Assembly (NCBI RefSeq): GCF_001426405.1
Contig: NZ_LMEP01000012.1
Coordinates: forward strand, 1,192,707 to 1,256,706
Length of the DNA: 64,000 nucleotides
Source of the DNA: Streptomyces sp. Root1304
Lineage (GTDB): Bacteria > Actinomycetota > Actinomycetes > Streptomycetales > Streptomycetaceae
Direction of reading: 5' to 3'
Part shown: piece after piece, positions 24,658-32,983 of the stretch
Layout: each line of letters starts with the position of its first letter
Numbering within the stretch: position 1 is the first letter of the stretch
Program-made: the position numbers and the translations under genes
Notes under the pieces: model-generated
The model's input: the letters and a program-made list of their open reading frames with translations, nothing else
What the model was told of the DNA's origin: nothing
Database searches by the model: none

Positions 24658-25890
24658 TCAGAGGGCCTGGGCGGCCGGCTTCACCATGCCGCGGACGGTG
24701 CGGGACTTCACGAACTCGCCCATCGCCGTCATCTCCCACTCGCCGGAGAACTGCTTGATCAGCTTGGCCATCATCACGCCGGTCTGCGGCTCGGCGGTGG
24801 TCAGGTCGAAGCGGACCAGCTCCTCGCCCGTCGCCGCGTCGATCAGCCGGCAGTAGGCCTTGGCGACCTCGGTGAACTTCTGGCCGGAGAAGGAGTTGAC
24901 CGTGAAGACCAGACCGGTGGTGTCGGCCGGCAGCCGGCCGAGGTCGACGACGATCACCTCGTCGTCGCCCGCGCCCTCGCCGGTGAGGTTGTCGCCGGAG
25001 TGCTTCACCGAGCCGTTCAGGATGGACAGCTTGCCGAAGTAGCAGCTGTCCAGGTGGTTGCGCTGCGGGCCGTACGCGATGACGGAGGCGTCCAGGTCGA
25101 TGTCCTTGCCCCGGTACGCGGGCTCCCAGCCGAGGCCCATCTTGACCTGGGAGAGCAGCGGGCGGCCGCCCTTGACCAGGGACACCGTCTGGTTCTTCTG
25201 GAGGCTGACCCGGCCCTTGTCGAGGTTGATCTTGCCCGTGGAGACGGGGGCGGCGGCCGGGGGCGCGGGCGGCGGCGTGGAGGCGAGGATCCGGGGGTCG
25301 ACGGGCGGCACCGGGGGCGCGAGCGGCGGGGCCGGCGGCGCGACCGGGGCGGGCGGGGCGACGGGCGCGGCCGGGGCGGCGGCGGGCTCCTCGTCCACCG
25401 AGACGCCGAAGTCCGTGGCGATGCCGGCCAGCCCGTTCGCGTAGCCCTGGCCGACGGCGCGGGCCTTCCACGCGCCGTTGCGCAGATAGATCTCGACGAC
25501 GACGAGCGCCGTCTCGGTGGAGAGCTGCGGCGGGGTGAAGGTGGCGAGGACGCTGCCGTCGTCGGCGTTGCGCACGGTGGCGGTGGGCTCGATGCCCTGG
25601 AAGGTCTGGCCCGCGGCGTCCGGGCTCGCGGTGACGACGATCCTCTCGACGCCGGCCGGGACGGCGCCGGTGTCCACCAGGATCGCGTCGGGGGCGGCGC
25701 CGCCGCCGGAGCGGTAGGTGACGCCGGGGCCGGACGGCTGGTTGTAGAAGATGAAGTCGTCGTCCGAGCGCACCTTGCCGTTGGCGCCGAGCAGCAGGCC
25801 CGAGACGTCGAGCCGCACCGGGGCGGCGACGTCCACCGCCACGCGTGCGACGGTGAGAGGGATGTTCGAGCCGGGGGTCATTGCGGTCAT
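24658..25890 (-). CDS. Two-domain TerD family protein (tellurium resistance/stress type)
   Basis: A 410-residue cytoplasmic protein of two TerD domains joined by a long Pro/Ala linker. Domain one (about residues 8-165) includes VDVSGLLLGANGKVRSDDDFIFYNQ, and domain two (about 225-400) includes LGWEPAYRGKDIDLDASVIAYG and a GDDEVIVVDLGRLPADTTGLVFTVNSFSGQ stretch. The Asp-rich loops are where TerD proteins bind calcium. The linker, near residues 172-215, is almost pure P/A/V. TerD proteins are abundant in Streptomyces and linked to stress response and differentiation; the exact role is unknown. No other ter genes are adjacent. Confidence 0.9.
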   Translation of the reverse strand: MTAMTPGSNIPLTVARVAVDVAAPVRLDVSGLLLGANGKVRSDDDFIFYNQPSGPGVTYRSGGGAAPDAILVDTGAVPAGVERIVVTASPDAAGQTFQGIEPTATVRNADDGSVLATFTPPQLSTETALVVVEIYLRNGAWKARAVGQGYANGLAGIATDFGVSVDEEPAAAPAAPVAPPAPVAPPAPPLAPPVPPVDPRILASTPPPAPPAAAPVSTGKINLDKGRVSLQKNQTVSLVKGGRPLLSQVKMGLGWEPAYRGKDIDLDASVIAYGPQRNHLDSCYFGKLSILNGSVKHSGDNLTGEGAGDDEVIVVDLGRLPADTTGLVFTVNSFSGQKFTEVAKAYCRLIDAATGEELVRFDLTTAEPQTGVMMAKLIKQFSGEWEMTAMGEFVKSRTVRGMVKPAAQAL

Positions 25891-25988
25891 GCCTGGGGTA
25901 ACGAGCCGGGCGCCTTTGCCGTTCCCTTACCCTCCTCCGGTTCGGCCACTCCGGTGACCCGGCCGTCCGCCACCGGGGGCCGGTCCGG

Positions 25989-26225
25989 TCAGCGGCCGCC
26001 CTGGTTGCGGGGGTGGTTCCTGGCCTGCCGCTCGTTGCCGAAGCGGTACGAGCCCGTCCAGCGGGCCATGACCAGCTGGGCGTCCCCCGACTCGACCTCG
26101 GCGAGGAACTTCTCGGCGCGCCCGCCGCGCAGCACGCCCGCGGCGCGTCCGAGGTGCGTGAGGACGACGGAGCCGTCCCGGCGCCGCTCGTACGTGAATC
26201 CATGAGGTCGTGGCATGCCGGGCAT
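25989..26225 (-). CDS. Small conserved-looking hypothetical protein
   Basis: About 78 residues from the ATG at 26225; in-frame ATGs also occur at 26216, 26252 and 26273, none with a strong ribosome-binding site, so the start is uncertain. The core reads HGFTYERRRDGSVVLTHLGRAAGVLRGGRAEKFLAEVESGDAQLVMARWTGSYRFGNER, a compact basic protein with alternating strands and a helix, ending RQARNHPRNQGGR. No family was recognised. It lies 98 bases upstream of the TerD gene on the same strand and is divergent from an AraC regulator. Confidence 0.55.
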   Translation of the reverse strand: MPGMPRPHGFTYERRRDGSVVLTHLGRAAGVLRGGRAEKFLAEVESGDAQLVMARWTGSYRFGNERQARNHPRNQGGR

Positions 26226-26280
26226 CCTGCCGTTCCCGGCCAGATCCGTCATATGAATATTCTTTCGACCCATAGGTGCA

Positions 26281-27309
26281 GTGGGGGCGGAAGGGCTGGT
26301 GGAGCCCGTGGGGGCAGGGGGCGGGGTGGGCGCGGTGGACCCGGTGGGTGGGAGCTGTTTCCGGACACAGGACGTGGACGAGGCGCGCGAGGAGCTGGAC
26401 GCCCGCTACTACGCGAACCGCATGGACGTCGTCGACCGTGAGCGGCGCCCCTTCGTGGCGCGCTTCGACACCGTCGCGCTCGGTCCGCTGGTGATCGGCG
26501 ACCTGAGCTGCGGGGCAGATGTGCGGATGAGTTTCGGGGAGCTGGGCGCGTACCACCTGAACGCCCCGCTCAGCGGCACGATGGAGATGCGCCAGGGCGG
26601 GGCCCCGCTCGTCGCCACGCCCGGCGAGGCGCTGCTGCTCGACCCGGCGGGCGACACCTTCCTCGACCGCTGGAGCGGGGACTGCCGGACCCTCTCGGTG
26701 AAGATCGGGGCGGCCGCCCTGCGCGACCGGCTGGAGCGGCTGATCGGCCGGGCGCCCCGGAGCCCGCTGGTCCTGGGGACCGGCCTGGACATCACGCGCG
26801 GACCCGGGCTCAGCTGGGTGCGCTTCGCCCGCCAGGTCGCGGCCGAGGCGCTCGCCGGGGAAGGCCTGGCCCGGCACGAACTGGTGGCCGCGCCGCTCCA
26901 GGAGGCGCTGCTCAACGGGCTGCTGCTGGCCGCCGAGCACCCCTGGCGCGAGGCGCTGGCCCACCCGGGGGAGCCGCGCCGCCCGGCCCCCGTCAAACGC
27001 GTGATGGACGCGGTGCGGGAGCGCCCGGAGCACCCGTTCACGACCACCGAACTCGCCGATCTGGCCCGGGTGAGCGTGCGCCGCCTCCAGGAGTCGTTCC
27101 GGGAGTACGTGGGGATGTCCCCGATGGCGTACGTCCGTGAGGTCCGCCTCGACCGGGTCCGCGAGGAACTGCGGGCGGCGGCGCCGGACGGGGTGAGCGT
27201 GAGCGAGGTCGCCTGGCGCTGGGGCTTCGCCCACCAGGGACGCTTCGCGGCCCGCTACCGGGAGAAGTTCGGCGAGTCGCCGTCCCGCACCCTGCGCGCG
27301 TCCCGCTGA
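26281..27309 (+). CDS. AraC family transcriptional regulator
   Basis: A 342-residue regulator starting with GTG. The N-terminal part (about residues 45-210) is an AraC-binding-like sensing domain with the cupin-type phrase YHLNAPLSGTMEMRQGGAPLVATPGEALLLDPAGDTFLDRW. The C-terminal 100 residues hold two AraC helix-turn-helix motifs (FTTTELADLARVSVRRLQESFREYVGMSPMAYVREVRLDRV and VSEVAWRWGFAHQGRFAARYREKFGESPS). The target is unknown: there is no catabolic gene immediately beside it, and the udh gene converges with 237 bases between. The first 30 residues are Gly/Val-rich, so a later start near residue 25-35 is possible. Confidence 0.87.
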   Translation: MGAEGLVEPVGAGGGVGAVDPVGGSCFRTQDVDEAREELDARYYANRMDVVDRERRPFVARFDTVALGPLVIGDLSCGADVRMSFGELGAYHLNAPLSGTMEMRQGGAPLVATPGEALLLDPAGDTFLDRWSGDCRTLSVKIGAAALRDRLERLIGRAPRSPLVLGTGLDITRGPGLSWVRFARQVAAEALAGEGLARHELVAAPLQEALLNGLLLAAEHPWREALAHPGEPRRPAPVKRVMDAVRERPEHPFTTTELADLARVSVRRLQESFREYVGMSPMAYVREVRLDRVREELRAAAPDGVSVSEVAWRWGFAHQGRFAARYREKFGESPSRTLRASR

Positions 27310-27546
27310 GCCGGGGCCGGGGCCGGGGCCGAGCCGGGGTCGGGGGCGCGTGCGGCGGGGTGCCCGTGCCTCCGTGCGCCAACCCACCGCGCATTCCGGA
27401 CAGGTGCCGCGTTCCGCGGCTCGCGATGATCTTCGGCCGGGCCTACGGTGAACACGTCCGGTGCGCCAGCGCACCCGCGACCCGGGCCCCGGCCGGCTCC
27501 CCCGTATCAGTCCGGCCGGGTCCTGTGTATTTCCGCGCGGTCCGGT

Positions 27547-28356
27547 TCAGTGCGGCCACTGGGGCGGCGTCACGCAGAAGTGGCCGCCCAGGTAGAGGTC
27601 GTCGGCGCTGCCCTCCGGCGGGAAGCCCTTCTCCGCGATCACCTTCTCCGCATACGGCTCCGAGTCGTCCCGCGGCTCGTAGCCGAGCGCCCGCGCCGTG
27701 GAGAGGTCCCACCACGCGCGCGTGTTGGCGGAGGAGCCGTAGACCACGGTGTGGGCCACGTCCTGCGCGGTGAGGCAGGCGTGCAGCAGCCGGGCGCAGT
27801 CGGCGGGGCTGAGCCACATCGACAGCATCCGGACCGAGGTGGGCTCCGGGAAGCAGGAGCCGATGCGGACCGAGACGGTCTCGACGCCGTGCAGGTCCCA
27901 GTAGAGCTGTGCCAGGTCCTCGCCGAAGCACTTGGAGAGGCCGTAGAAGGTGTCCGGGCGGTGCGGGGTGCCGACCGGGACGAGCGGCTCGCCCTCGCGG
28001 GGCCGCGGGGTGAAGCCGATCGCGTGGTTGCTGGAGGCGAGGACCACCCGCCCGACGCCCTCCTCGCGTGCGGCCTCGTAGAGGTGGTACGTCCCCGCGA
28101 TGTTGGCGGCCATGATCTTGTCGAAGCTCGACTCCAGGGAGATGCCCGCGAGATGCACGATCGCGTCGACGCCCCGGACCGCCTCGCGCAGCGCCGCGCG
28201 GTCCGCGAGGTCGGCCACGATCGCGTCCGGCGCCCCGGGCACGGGAGCGACGTCCAGGAGGCGGAGCTCGTAGCCGTACGGGGGCAGCAGCTCCCGCATC
28301 AGCGTGCCGACGCCCCCGGCGGCGCCGGTGAGCAGGACGGTGCGGGGGACGGACAT
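27547..28356 (-). CDS. udh: Uronate dehydrogenase
   Basis: NAD-dependent short-chain (extended SDR) enzyme that oxidises D-glucuronate or D-galacturonate to the aldarolactone. The 269-residue product has the Rossmann glycine motif GAAGGVGTLM (residues 11-20), the substrate-binding SSNHAIG (109-114, similar to SSNHTIG of Agrobacterium Udh) and the catalytic Y138-X3-K142 in YGLSKCFGE. IGSCFPEPTSVRMLSMWLS continues the close match. The start at 28356 has a good GGAGGAG site; the promoter is at 28400-28429. It is divergent from kdgD, the enzyme acting two steps later. Confidence 0.92.
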   Translation of the reverse strand: MSVPRTVLLTGAAGGVGTLMRELLPPYGYELRLLDVAPVPGAPDAIVADLADRAALREAVRGVDAIVHLAGISLESSFDKIMAANIAGTYHLYEAAREEGVGRVVLASSNHAIGFTPRPREGEPLVPVGTPHRPDTFYGLSKCFGEDLAQLYWDLHGVETVSVRIGSCFPEPTSVRMLSMWLSPADCARLLHACLTAQDVAHTVVYGSSANTRAWWDLSTARALGYEPRDDSEPYAEKVIAEKGFPPEGSADDLYLGGHFCVTPPQWPH

Positions 28357-28399
28357 GGGAACGCATCTCCTCCGTTGAGTGGCATTCACAACCGTGGAC

Positions 28400-28429
28400 A
28401 CGCTAGGGAGCGGCCCAACGGAGCGTCAA
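28400..28429 (-). promoter_or_regulatory. Predicted promoter of udh
   Basis: On the minus strand: -35 TTGACG (28424-28429), 18-base spacer, -10 TAGCGT (28400-28405). This places the start of transcription around 35 bases before the udh ATG. The hexamers closely resemble those of the divergent kdgD promoter. Confidence 0.6.
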
Positions 28430-28456
28430 GGGTCGGCCGTGCGACGGCTTCTCTTC

Positions 28457-28485
28457 TTGACCCTTGTTCCGGGCTGATCTAGCGT
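28457..28485 (+). promoter_or_regulatory. Predicted promoter of kdgD
   Basis: -35 TTGACC (28457-28462), 17-base spacer, -10 TAGCGT (28480-28485), the best sigma-70-type match in the region. An imperfect GTTC-N8-GGAT (28499-28514) and a perfect dyad GTGCACAG-CGG-CTGTGCAC (28528-28546) lie between this promoter and the kdgD start and may be regulatory sites. Confidence 0.6.
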
Positions 28486-28569
28486 GCGTCACGGAATCGT
28501 TCAAGAATATGGATGACAGTCAGAAATGTGCACAGCGGCTGTGCACGACGGACTTCCCTGGGAGCGCCC

Positions 28570-29502
28570 GTGACCACTGCACCGCTCGCCGGCCGGCTCG
28601 ACGGCCTGCTGTTCTTCCCCGTGACCGCCTTCGCGCCCGACGGCTCCGTCGACCTCGACGTCTTCCGCGCCCATGTACGCGCGGGCGTGGACGCGGGCGC
28701 CGCCGCCGTCTTCGCCTGCTGTGGCACCGGTGAGTTCCACGCCCTCGCCCCCGAGGAGTTCCGGGACTGCGTCGCCGCCGCCGTCGAGGCGGCCGAGGGC
28801 CGTGTCCCCGTCGTCGCCGGCGCCGGATACGGCACCGCGCTCGCGATCCGGTACGCGCGCCTCGCCGAGGAGGCGGGCGCCGACGGACTCCTCGCCATGC
28901 CCCCGTACCTCGTCGTCGCCGACCAGGCCGGACTGCTCCGCCACTACACCGAACTCGCCGCCGCCACCTCGCTCGACGTCATCGTCTACCAGCGCGACAA
29001 CGCGGTCCTCACCCCCGCCACCGCCGTCGCCCTCGCCCGCACCGACGGCGTCATCGGCATCAAGGACGGCCTCGGCGACCTCGGCCTCATGCAGCGGATC
29101 GTCAGCGCCGTCCGCGCCGAGGGCCTCGGCCTCCTCTACTTCAACGGCCTGCCGACCGCCGAACTCACCGGAGCCGCCTACCGGGGCATCGGCGTCACCC
29201 TCTACTCCTCCGCCGTCTTCTGCTTCGCCCCCGACATCGCCCTCGCCTACCACCGCGCCCTGGGTGGCGGCGACGAGGCCACCGTCGACCTGCTCGTCGA
29301 TGTCTTCTACCGGCCCCTCGTCGAACTCCGCGACCGGGGCCGGGGATACGCCGTCTCGCTCGTCAAGGCGGCGGTGCGCCGGGGCGGCCTGGACGTCGGC
29401 GAGGTGCGGCCGCCGCTGAGCGAACCCGCCCCCGAGCACGTCGAGGAGCTCGCCCTGCTCGTCGAGCGCGCCCGCGCCCTCCTCAAGGAGGCCGGAAAGT
29501 GA
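28570..29502 (+). CDS. kdgD: 5-dehydro-4-deoxyglucarate dehydratase
   Basis: DapA-family enzyme that decarboxylates and dehydrates 5-keto-4-deoxyglucarate to 2-oxoglutarate semialdehyde, water and CO2. The GTG at 28570 gives the standard 310-residue length and MTTAPLAGRLDGLLFFPVTAF. Y140 in VIVYQRDNAVL and the Schiff-base lysine K165 in IGIKDGLGD are the family's catalytic residues, and YFNGLPTAEL matches KdgD proteins rather than DapA. A longer frame from 28513 is not needed. It is divergent from udh and overlaps the next gene by GTGA, defining a uronate/glucarate catabolic unit. Confidence 0.93.
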   Translation: MTTAPLAGRLDGLLFFPVTAFAPDGSVDLDVFRAHVRAGVDAGAAAVFACCGTGEFHALAPEEFRDCVAAAVEAAEGRVPVVAGAGYGTALAIRYARLAEEAGADGLLAMPPYLVVADQAGLLRHYTELAAATSLDVIVYQRDNAVLTPATAVALARTDGVIGIKDGLGDLGLMQRIVSAVRAEGLGLLYFNGLPTAELTGAAYRGIGVTLYSSAVFCFAPDIALAYHRALGGGDEATVDLLVDVFYRPLVELRDRGRGYAVSLVKAAVRRGGLDVGEVRPPLSEPAPEHVEELALLVERARALLKEAGK

Positions 29503-30647
29503 GGACCGGAGCCTTCGTCTACCCCTGGGACGTCGACGGCGACCCCGCCGCCCCCGGACTCCTCGCCGGACTCGGCCTCGCGCAGGTCACGCTCGCCGCC
29601 GCCTACCACTCCACCCGCGCCCTCACCCCCCGCCACCCGGCCCACCGCGTCGTCACCGCCGAACACGCCGCCGTGCTCTACCTGCCGGACCCGGACCGCT
29701 GGGCGGGCCGCACGCTGCGCCCGTACCCGGCGGGTGACTGGGCCCCCGGCGACGCCTTCGGGCGGGCCGCCGACGCGCTCGCCGGCGCGGGCCTGGAGGT
29801 GCACAGCTGGGTCGTCCTCGCCCACAACTCCCGCCTCGGCGCCGAACATCCGGACACCTCCGTCGTCAACGCCTACGGCGACCGCTACCCCTGGGCCCCC
29901 TGCGTGGGCCGCCCCGAGGTCCGCGAACTGCTCGTCTCCCTGGCCGCCGAGGCCGCCGTACGGCCCGGCGCGGCCGGCACCGAACTGGAGTCCTGCGGCT
30001 GGTACGGCCTCGCCCATCTGCACGCCCACGACAAGACCGGCGGCGTCGCGCTGGGCGAGCGCGAGCAGTACCTGATGTCGCTCTGCTTCTGCTCCTCCTG
30101 CCGGGAGGGGTACGGGACCGGGGGCGCCGACCCCGAGGAGCTGGCCGCCGCCGTGCGGGCCGCCCTGGCACCCGTATGGGCGGGGACGGGCCCGGCGGGC
30201 GGCCTCGGCGCCCTGGAGGCCCCGGCCCTGGCCTGGCGCGCCGGGACGGCCCGCGCTTTCCAGGAGGCCGCCGTGGCCGCCGTGCGGGCCGCCGCCCCGC
30301 CCGGCTTCCGGGTCCTGCTGCACGCCGACCCCGACCCGTACCGCTGCGGCGCCGACACCGGCACCGACCCGGCGCACGTCCTCGGCCTCGCGGACGGGGT
30401 GGTCGCCCGGCCGCCCCGGGTCGCGCACTTCGCAGCCCATGCCGGCCCGGACACCGTCGTCGCCGCGAACCTGTCCGTCGTCACCGGCATGGGCGGCGCC
30501 CCGGACCGGCTGGCCGCCGACGCGGAGACGGCCCGCGCGGCGGGCGCGACCGAACTGCGGCTCTACCACGCCGGGCTGGCCTCGGACGAGGACCTGTCGG
30601 CGGTCCGGACGGCGCTGCGGAAGCTCGGCGCGGAGACCTCCGGCTAG
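29499..30647 (+). CDS. Unknown TIM-barrel-like protein coupled to kdgD
   Basis: A 382-residue cytoplasmic protein, not assigned to a named family. It begins MRTGAFVYPWDVDGD, then YHSTRALTPRHPAHRVV, and includes a segment typical of alpha/beta-barrel glycoside-hydrolase-like proteins (AGLEVHSWVVLAHNSRLGAEHPD, NAYGDRYPWAPCVGRPEVRELLVSLAAEA, DVxx-like ELESCGWYGLAHLHAHDK). An unusual cysteine motif, LCFCSSCREGYG (about residue 198), occurs in some predicted glycosidase families. The GTG start overlaps the kdgD stop, so it probably works in sugar-acid use, for example releasing or binding uronates; this is inference. The TAG stop comes from a palindromic repeat. Confidence 0.7.
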   Translation: MRTGAFVYPWDVDGDPAAPGLLAGLGLAQVTLAAAYHSTRALTPRHPAHRVVTAEHAAVLYLPDPDRWAGRTLRPYPAGDWAPGDAFGRAADALAGAGLEVHSWVVLAHNSRLGAEHPDTSVVNAYGDRYPWAPCVGRPEVRELLVSLAAEAAVRPGAAGTELESCGWYGLAHLHAHDKTGGVALGEREQYLMSLCFCSSCREGYGTGGADPEELAAAVRAALAPVWAGTGPAGGLGALEAPALAWRAGTARAFQEAAVAAVRAAAPPGFRVLLHADPDPYRCGADTGTDPAHVLGLADGVVARPPRVAHFAAHAGPDTVVAANLSVVTGMGGAPDRLAADAETARAAGATELRLYHAGLASDEDLSAVRTALRKLGAETSG

Positions 30648-30710
30648 GGCGTGTCGTCACACTCCTGTCGTTGCCCGCGGGGCAGACGGGAGTGTGACGG
30701 CAGGCCCTAG
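30644..30710. repeat. CTAG-bounded palindromic element, short copy
   Basis: A 67-bp version of the element at 3362-3541 lacking the middle. It runs CTAGGGCGTGTCGTCACACT to AGTGTGACGGCAGGCCCTAG, with TTGCCCGCGGGGCAGA at the turn. It lies exactly between two convergent genes and supplies both TAG stop codons, 30645-30647 on the plus strand and 30707-30709 on the minus strand. It can fold into a two-way terminator. Confidence 0.8.
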
Positions 30711-31411
30711 GGGGCGTCCGGAGTGCCCCTCGGGGCGGCCAGCAGCCGGGCGGTCGAGGCGCGGGTGTCGGCGACGTGGGCGCGGGCCAGGGTCTCCGCG
30801 GCGTCCTCGTCGCCGTCGCGGACGGCCTCGTAGAGCCGCTCGTGGGCCCCGCACATCGGTTCGGCGTCCGAGCGCGCCGAGGTGAGCCGGAAGAGCCGGC
30901 GCAGCCGGGAGTCGAGCGGAGCCATCAGGTCCACCAGGAGCGGGTTCCCGGAGAGTTCGACGATCCGGCGGTGGAAGTCGGCGTTGAGGGAGGCGGCCTC
31001 GCGGAGCCGTCCGGACTCCGCCGCCCTCCTGGCCCGCGCCGGCAGCCGCTCCAGGTCCCGCAGCCGGGCGGGGTCCGCGTGCCGTGCGGCCAGCCGCGCG
31101 GCCAGGCCCTCCAGGTTCTCCCGTACGTCGAAGAGGTGTTCGGCGTCCTCCGGGCCGAACTCCGCCACCACCGAACCCCGGCGCGGCTGCACCGAGAGGA
31201 AGCCCTCCGACTCCAGGCGCTGCATCGCCTCGCGCACCGGCACCCGCGAGACCCGCAGCTCGTCGGCGACCTCCCGCTCCACGAGCCGCATGCCGGCCGG
31301 GTATTCCGCCTCGATGATCCGCTCGCGCAGCTCCACGTAGACCCGCTCCCGCAGGGACACGGGGGCGTCCCCGGCGGCGGTGCCGCGGACGTCGGGGCGC
31401 TGGACGGTCAT
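30707..31411 (-). CDS. GntR/FCD family regulator
   Basis: A 234-residue regulator with a GntR winged helix (about residues 20-90: SLRERVYVELRERIIEAEYPAGMRLVEREVADELRVSRVPVREAMQRLESEGFL) and an FCD domain with the metal-binding pattern DFHRRIVELSGN and AHERLYEAV plus ARAHVADTRAS. It is divergent from an amidohydrolase gene; a GGTATACC palindrome lies in the gap. The same palindrome precedes a second amidohydrolase, so the regulator probably controls both. The stop codon is part of the palindromic repeat shared with the convergent gene. The start is the ATG at 31411. Confidence 0.9.
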   Translation of the reverse strand: MTVQRPDVRGTAAGDAPVSLRERVYVELRERIIEAEYPAGMRLVEREVADELRVSRVPVREAMQRLESEGFLSVQPRRGSVVAEFGPEDAEHLFDVRENLEGLAARLAARHADPARLRDLERLPARARRAAESGRLREAASLNADFHRRIVELSGNPLLVDLMAPLDSRLRRLFRLTSARSDAEPMCGAHERLYEAVRDGDEDAAETLARAHVADTRASTARLLAAPRGTPDAP

Positions 31412-31583
31412 GGAGGCGGCTCCGGTCGGGGCGGGGAGGCGGGGAGCGGGGAGGGGGAGGGGGAGCGGGCGCGCGGGCGGCGGGGGCCGCGCTCCTGTGA
31501 TCTTCGCAGACCCCCGCGCGCGGAGATCGCCGGGCGCGGGCGCGGCACGCGGAACCTCCGTCCCGGACATCATTGATCGACAT

Positions 31584-31595
31584 TCGGTATACCAG
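31584..31595. promoter_or_regulatory. Predicted GntR operator, amidohydrolase 1
   Basis: GGTATACC centred at 31589-31590 in the context TTCGGTATACCAGATACC, in the 264-base gap between the divergent GntR and amidohydrolase genes. The same core TGGTATACCA is upstream of the second amidohydrolase. GGTATACC cores are known for GntR regulators such as UxuR/ExuR. Confidence 0.6.
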
Positions 31596-31675
31596 ATACC
31601 TTGGCGCCGCACCGCGCTCGCCAGGGGATCTCCGGCACGGCCCCTCCGAGTCCCGAGAACCCTGAAGGAGAAGTC

Positions 31676-32899
31676 ATGGGCGAACCCACCGTCCTCACCG
31701 GGGCCACCCTCCCCGACGGCCGCACCGCCGACGTCCGTCTGGCGGACGGCCGGGTGAGCGCCGTCGAGGACCACGTCCCCGGCCGCCCCACCCCGCCCGG
31801 CGCCCTCGACCTCGGCGGCGCGCTCCTGCTGCCCGCCCTCGTCGACGGCCACGCCCACCTCGACAAGACCTTCCTCGGTGCCCCCTGGCGCCCGCACCGC
31901 GCCACCGCCACCCTGCGCGAGCAGATCGACGCCGAGCGCGCCTCCCGCCGTACCGAGGAGGTGCCCGTCGCCGTACGGGCCGCGGCCCTCGCCCGCCGGA
32001 TGGTCTCCCTCGGCACCGGCCACGTCCGCTCCCACGTCGACGTCGACCCGGACACCGGCCTCGACCACCTGCACGCCCTCCTCGGCGTCCGCGAGGAGTT
32101 CCGCGACCGGCTCGGCATCCAGCTCGTCGCCTTCCCGCAGAGCGGGGTCGTCACCGCCCCCGGCGTCGCCGACCTCCTCGACGCGGCCCTCGCCGACGGG
32201 GCCGACCTCGTCGGCGGACTCGACCCGGTGGGCTTCGACGGCGACGCCGACGGCCAGCTCGACGTCGTCTTCGGCCTCGCCGAACGCCACGGCAAGGGCA
32301 TCGACCTGCACCTCCACGACGGCGGCGTCACCGGCACCGCCCAGCTGCGGAACATCGCCGCCCGCACCGCCGCGCTCGGCCTCGGCGGCAAGGTCGCCGT
32401 CAGCCATGCCTACGCCCTCGGCGGCGTCGACGAGGCCGAACTCGACCGCACCGGTACGGCCCTCGCCGCCGCCGGGGTCGCCATCATGACCAACGGCCCC
32501 CGGGGCCCGATGCCCCCCGTCCTGCGGCTGCGCGAGCACGGCGTCCGGGTCTTCGCCGGCTCCGACAACATCCGCGACACCTGGTGGCCCTACGGCACCG
32601 CCGACATGCTCGAACGCGCCACGATCATCGGCCTGCGGGCCGGGCTCATGACCGACGCCGAACTGGGCGCCGCCGCCTCCCTCGTCACCGGCGAGGCCGC
32701 CGCCGCCCTCGGTCTCGACGGCCACGGCCTCGCCCCCGGCTGCCGCGCCGACCTCGTCGCCGTCGCCGCCGGCTCCGTCGCGGAGGCCGTCGCCTGCCAC
32801 CCGCGCCGGCTGCTCGTGCTGCACGCCGGGCGGATCGTCGGCCCCTTCACCGACGACGACTACCCCGAGCCCGTCCCCTCCGCCGGAGGAGCCGGCTGA
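31676..32899 (+). CDS. Amidohydrolase 1, cytosine-deaminase-like
   Basis: A 407-residue metal-dependent deaminase/hydrolase of the CodA-like branch. Motifs in order: LVDGHAHLDKTFLG (about residue 55, the HxH metal site), RSHVDVDPDTGL, VAFPQSGVV, LDPVGFDGDADG, IDLHLHDGG, VSHAYALG, and the catalytic-Asp segment FAGSDNIRDTWWPYGTAD. The ATG at 31676 has GAAGGAG 8 bases upstream. The Gln/Asp residues for pyrimidine recognition are only partly matched, so the substrate may be another cyclic amide or amine. It is divergent from the GntR regulator and convergent with amidohydrolase 2, which is a paralogue. Confidence 0.85.
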   Translation: MGEPTVLTGATLPDGRTADVRLADGRVSAVEDHVPGRPTPPGALDLGGALLLPALVDGHAHLDKTFLGAPWRPHRATATLREQIDAERASRRTEEVPVAVRAAALARRMVSLGTGHVRSHVDVDPDTGLDHLHALLGVREEFRDRLGIQLVAFPQSGVVTAPGVADLLDAALADGADLVGGLDPVGFDGDADGQLDVVFGLAERHGKGIDLHLHDGGVTGTAQLRNIAARTAALGLGGKVAVSHAYALGGVDEAELDRTGTALAAAGVAIMTNGPRGPMPPVLRLREHGVRVFAGSDNIRDTWWPYGTADMLERATIIGLRAGLMTDAELGAAASLVTGEAAAALGLDGHGLAPGCRADLVAVAAGSVAEAVACHPRRLLVLHAGRIVGPFTDDDYPEPVPSAGGAG

Positions 32900-32983
32900 G
32901 CGCCGAGGTCCCGGCGCCCGGACCACTGCCCGGCGATCCCGTACGGGGGCGGGCCCGGCGCGCCACCTCCGTACGGCGGCCCG

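Noticed and set aside
24658..25890. Full tellurite-resistance operon
   Set aside because: Only one TerD-type gene is present, with no terB, terC, terE or terZ neighbours; streptomycetes carry many isolated TerD genes.
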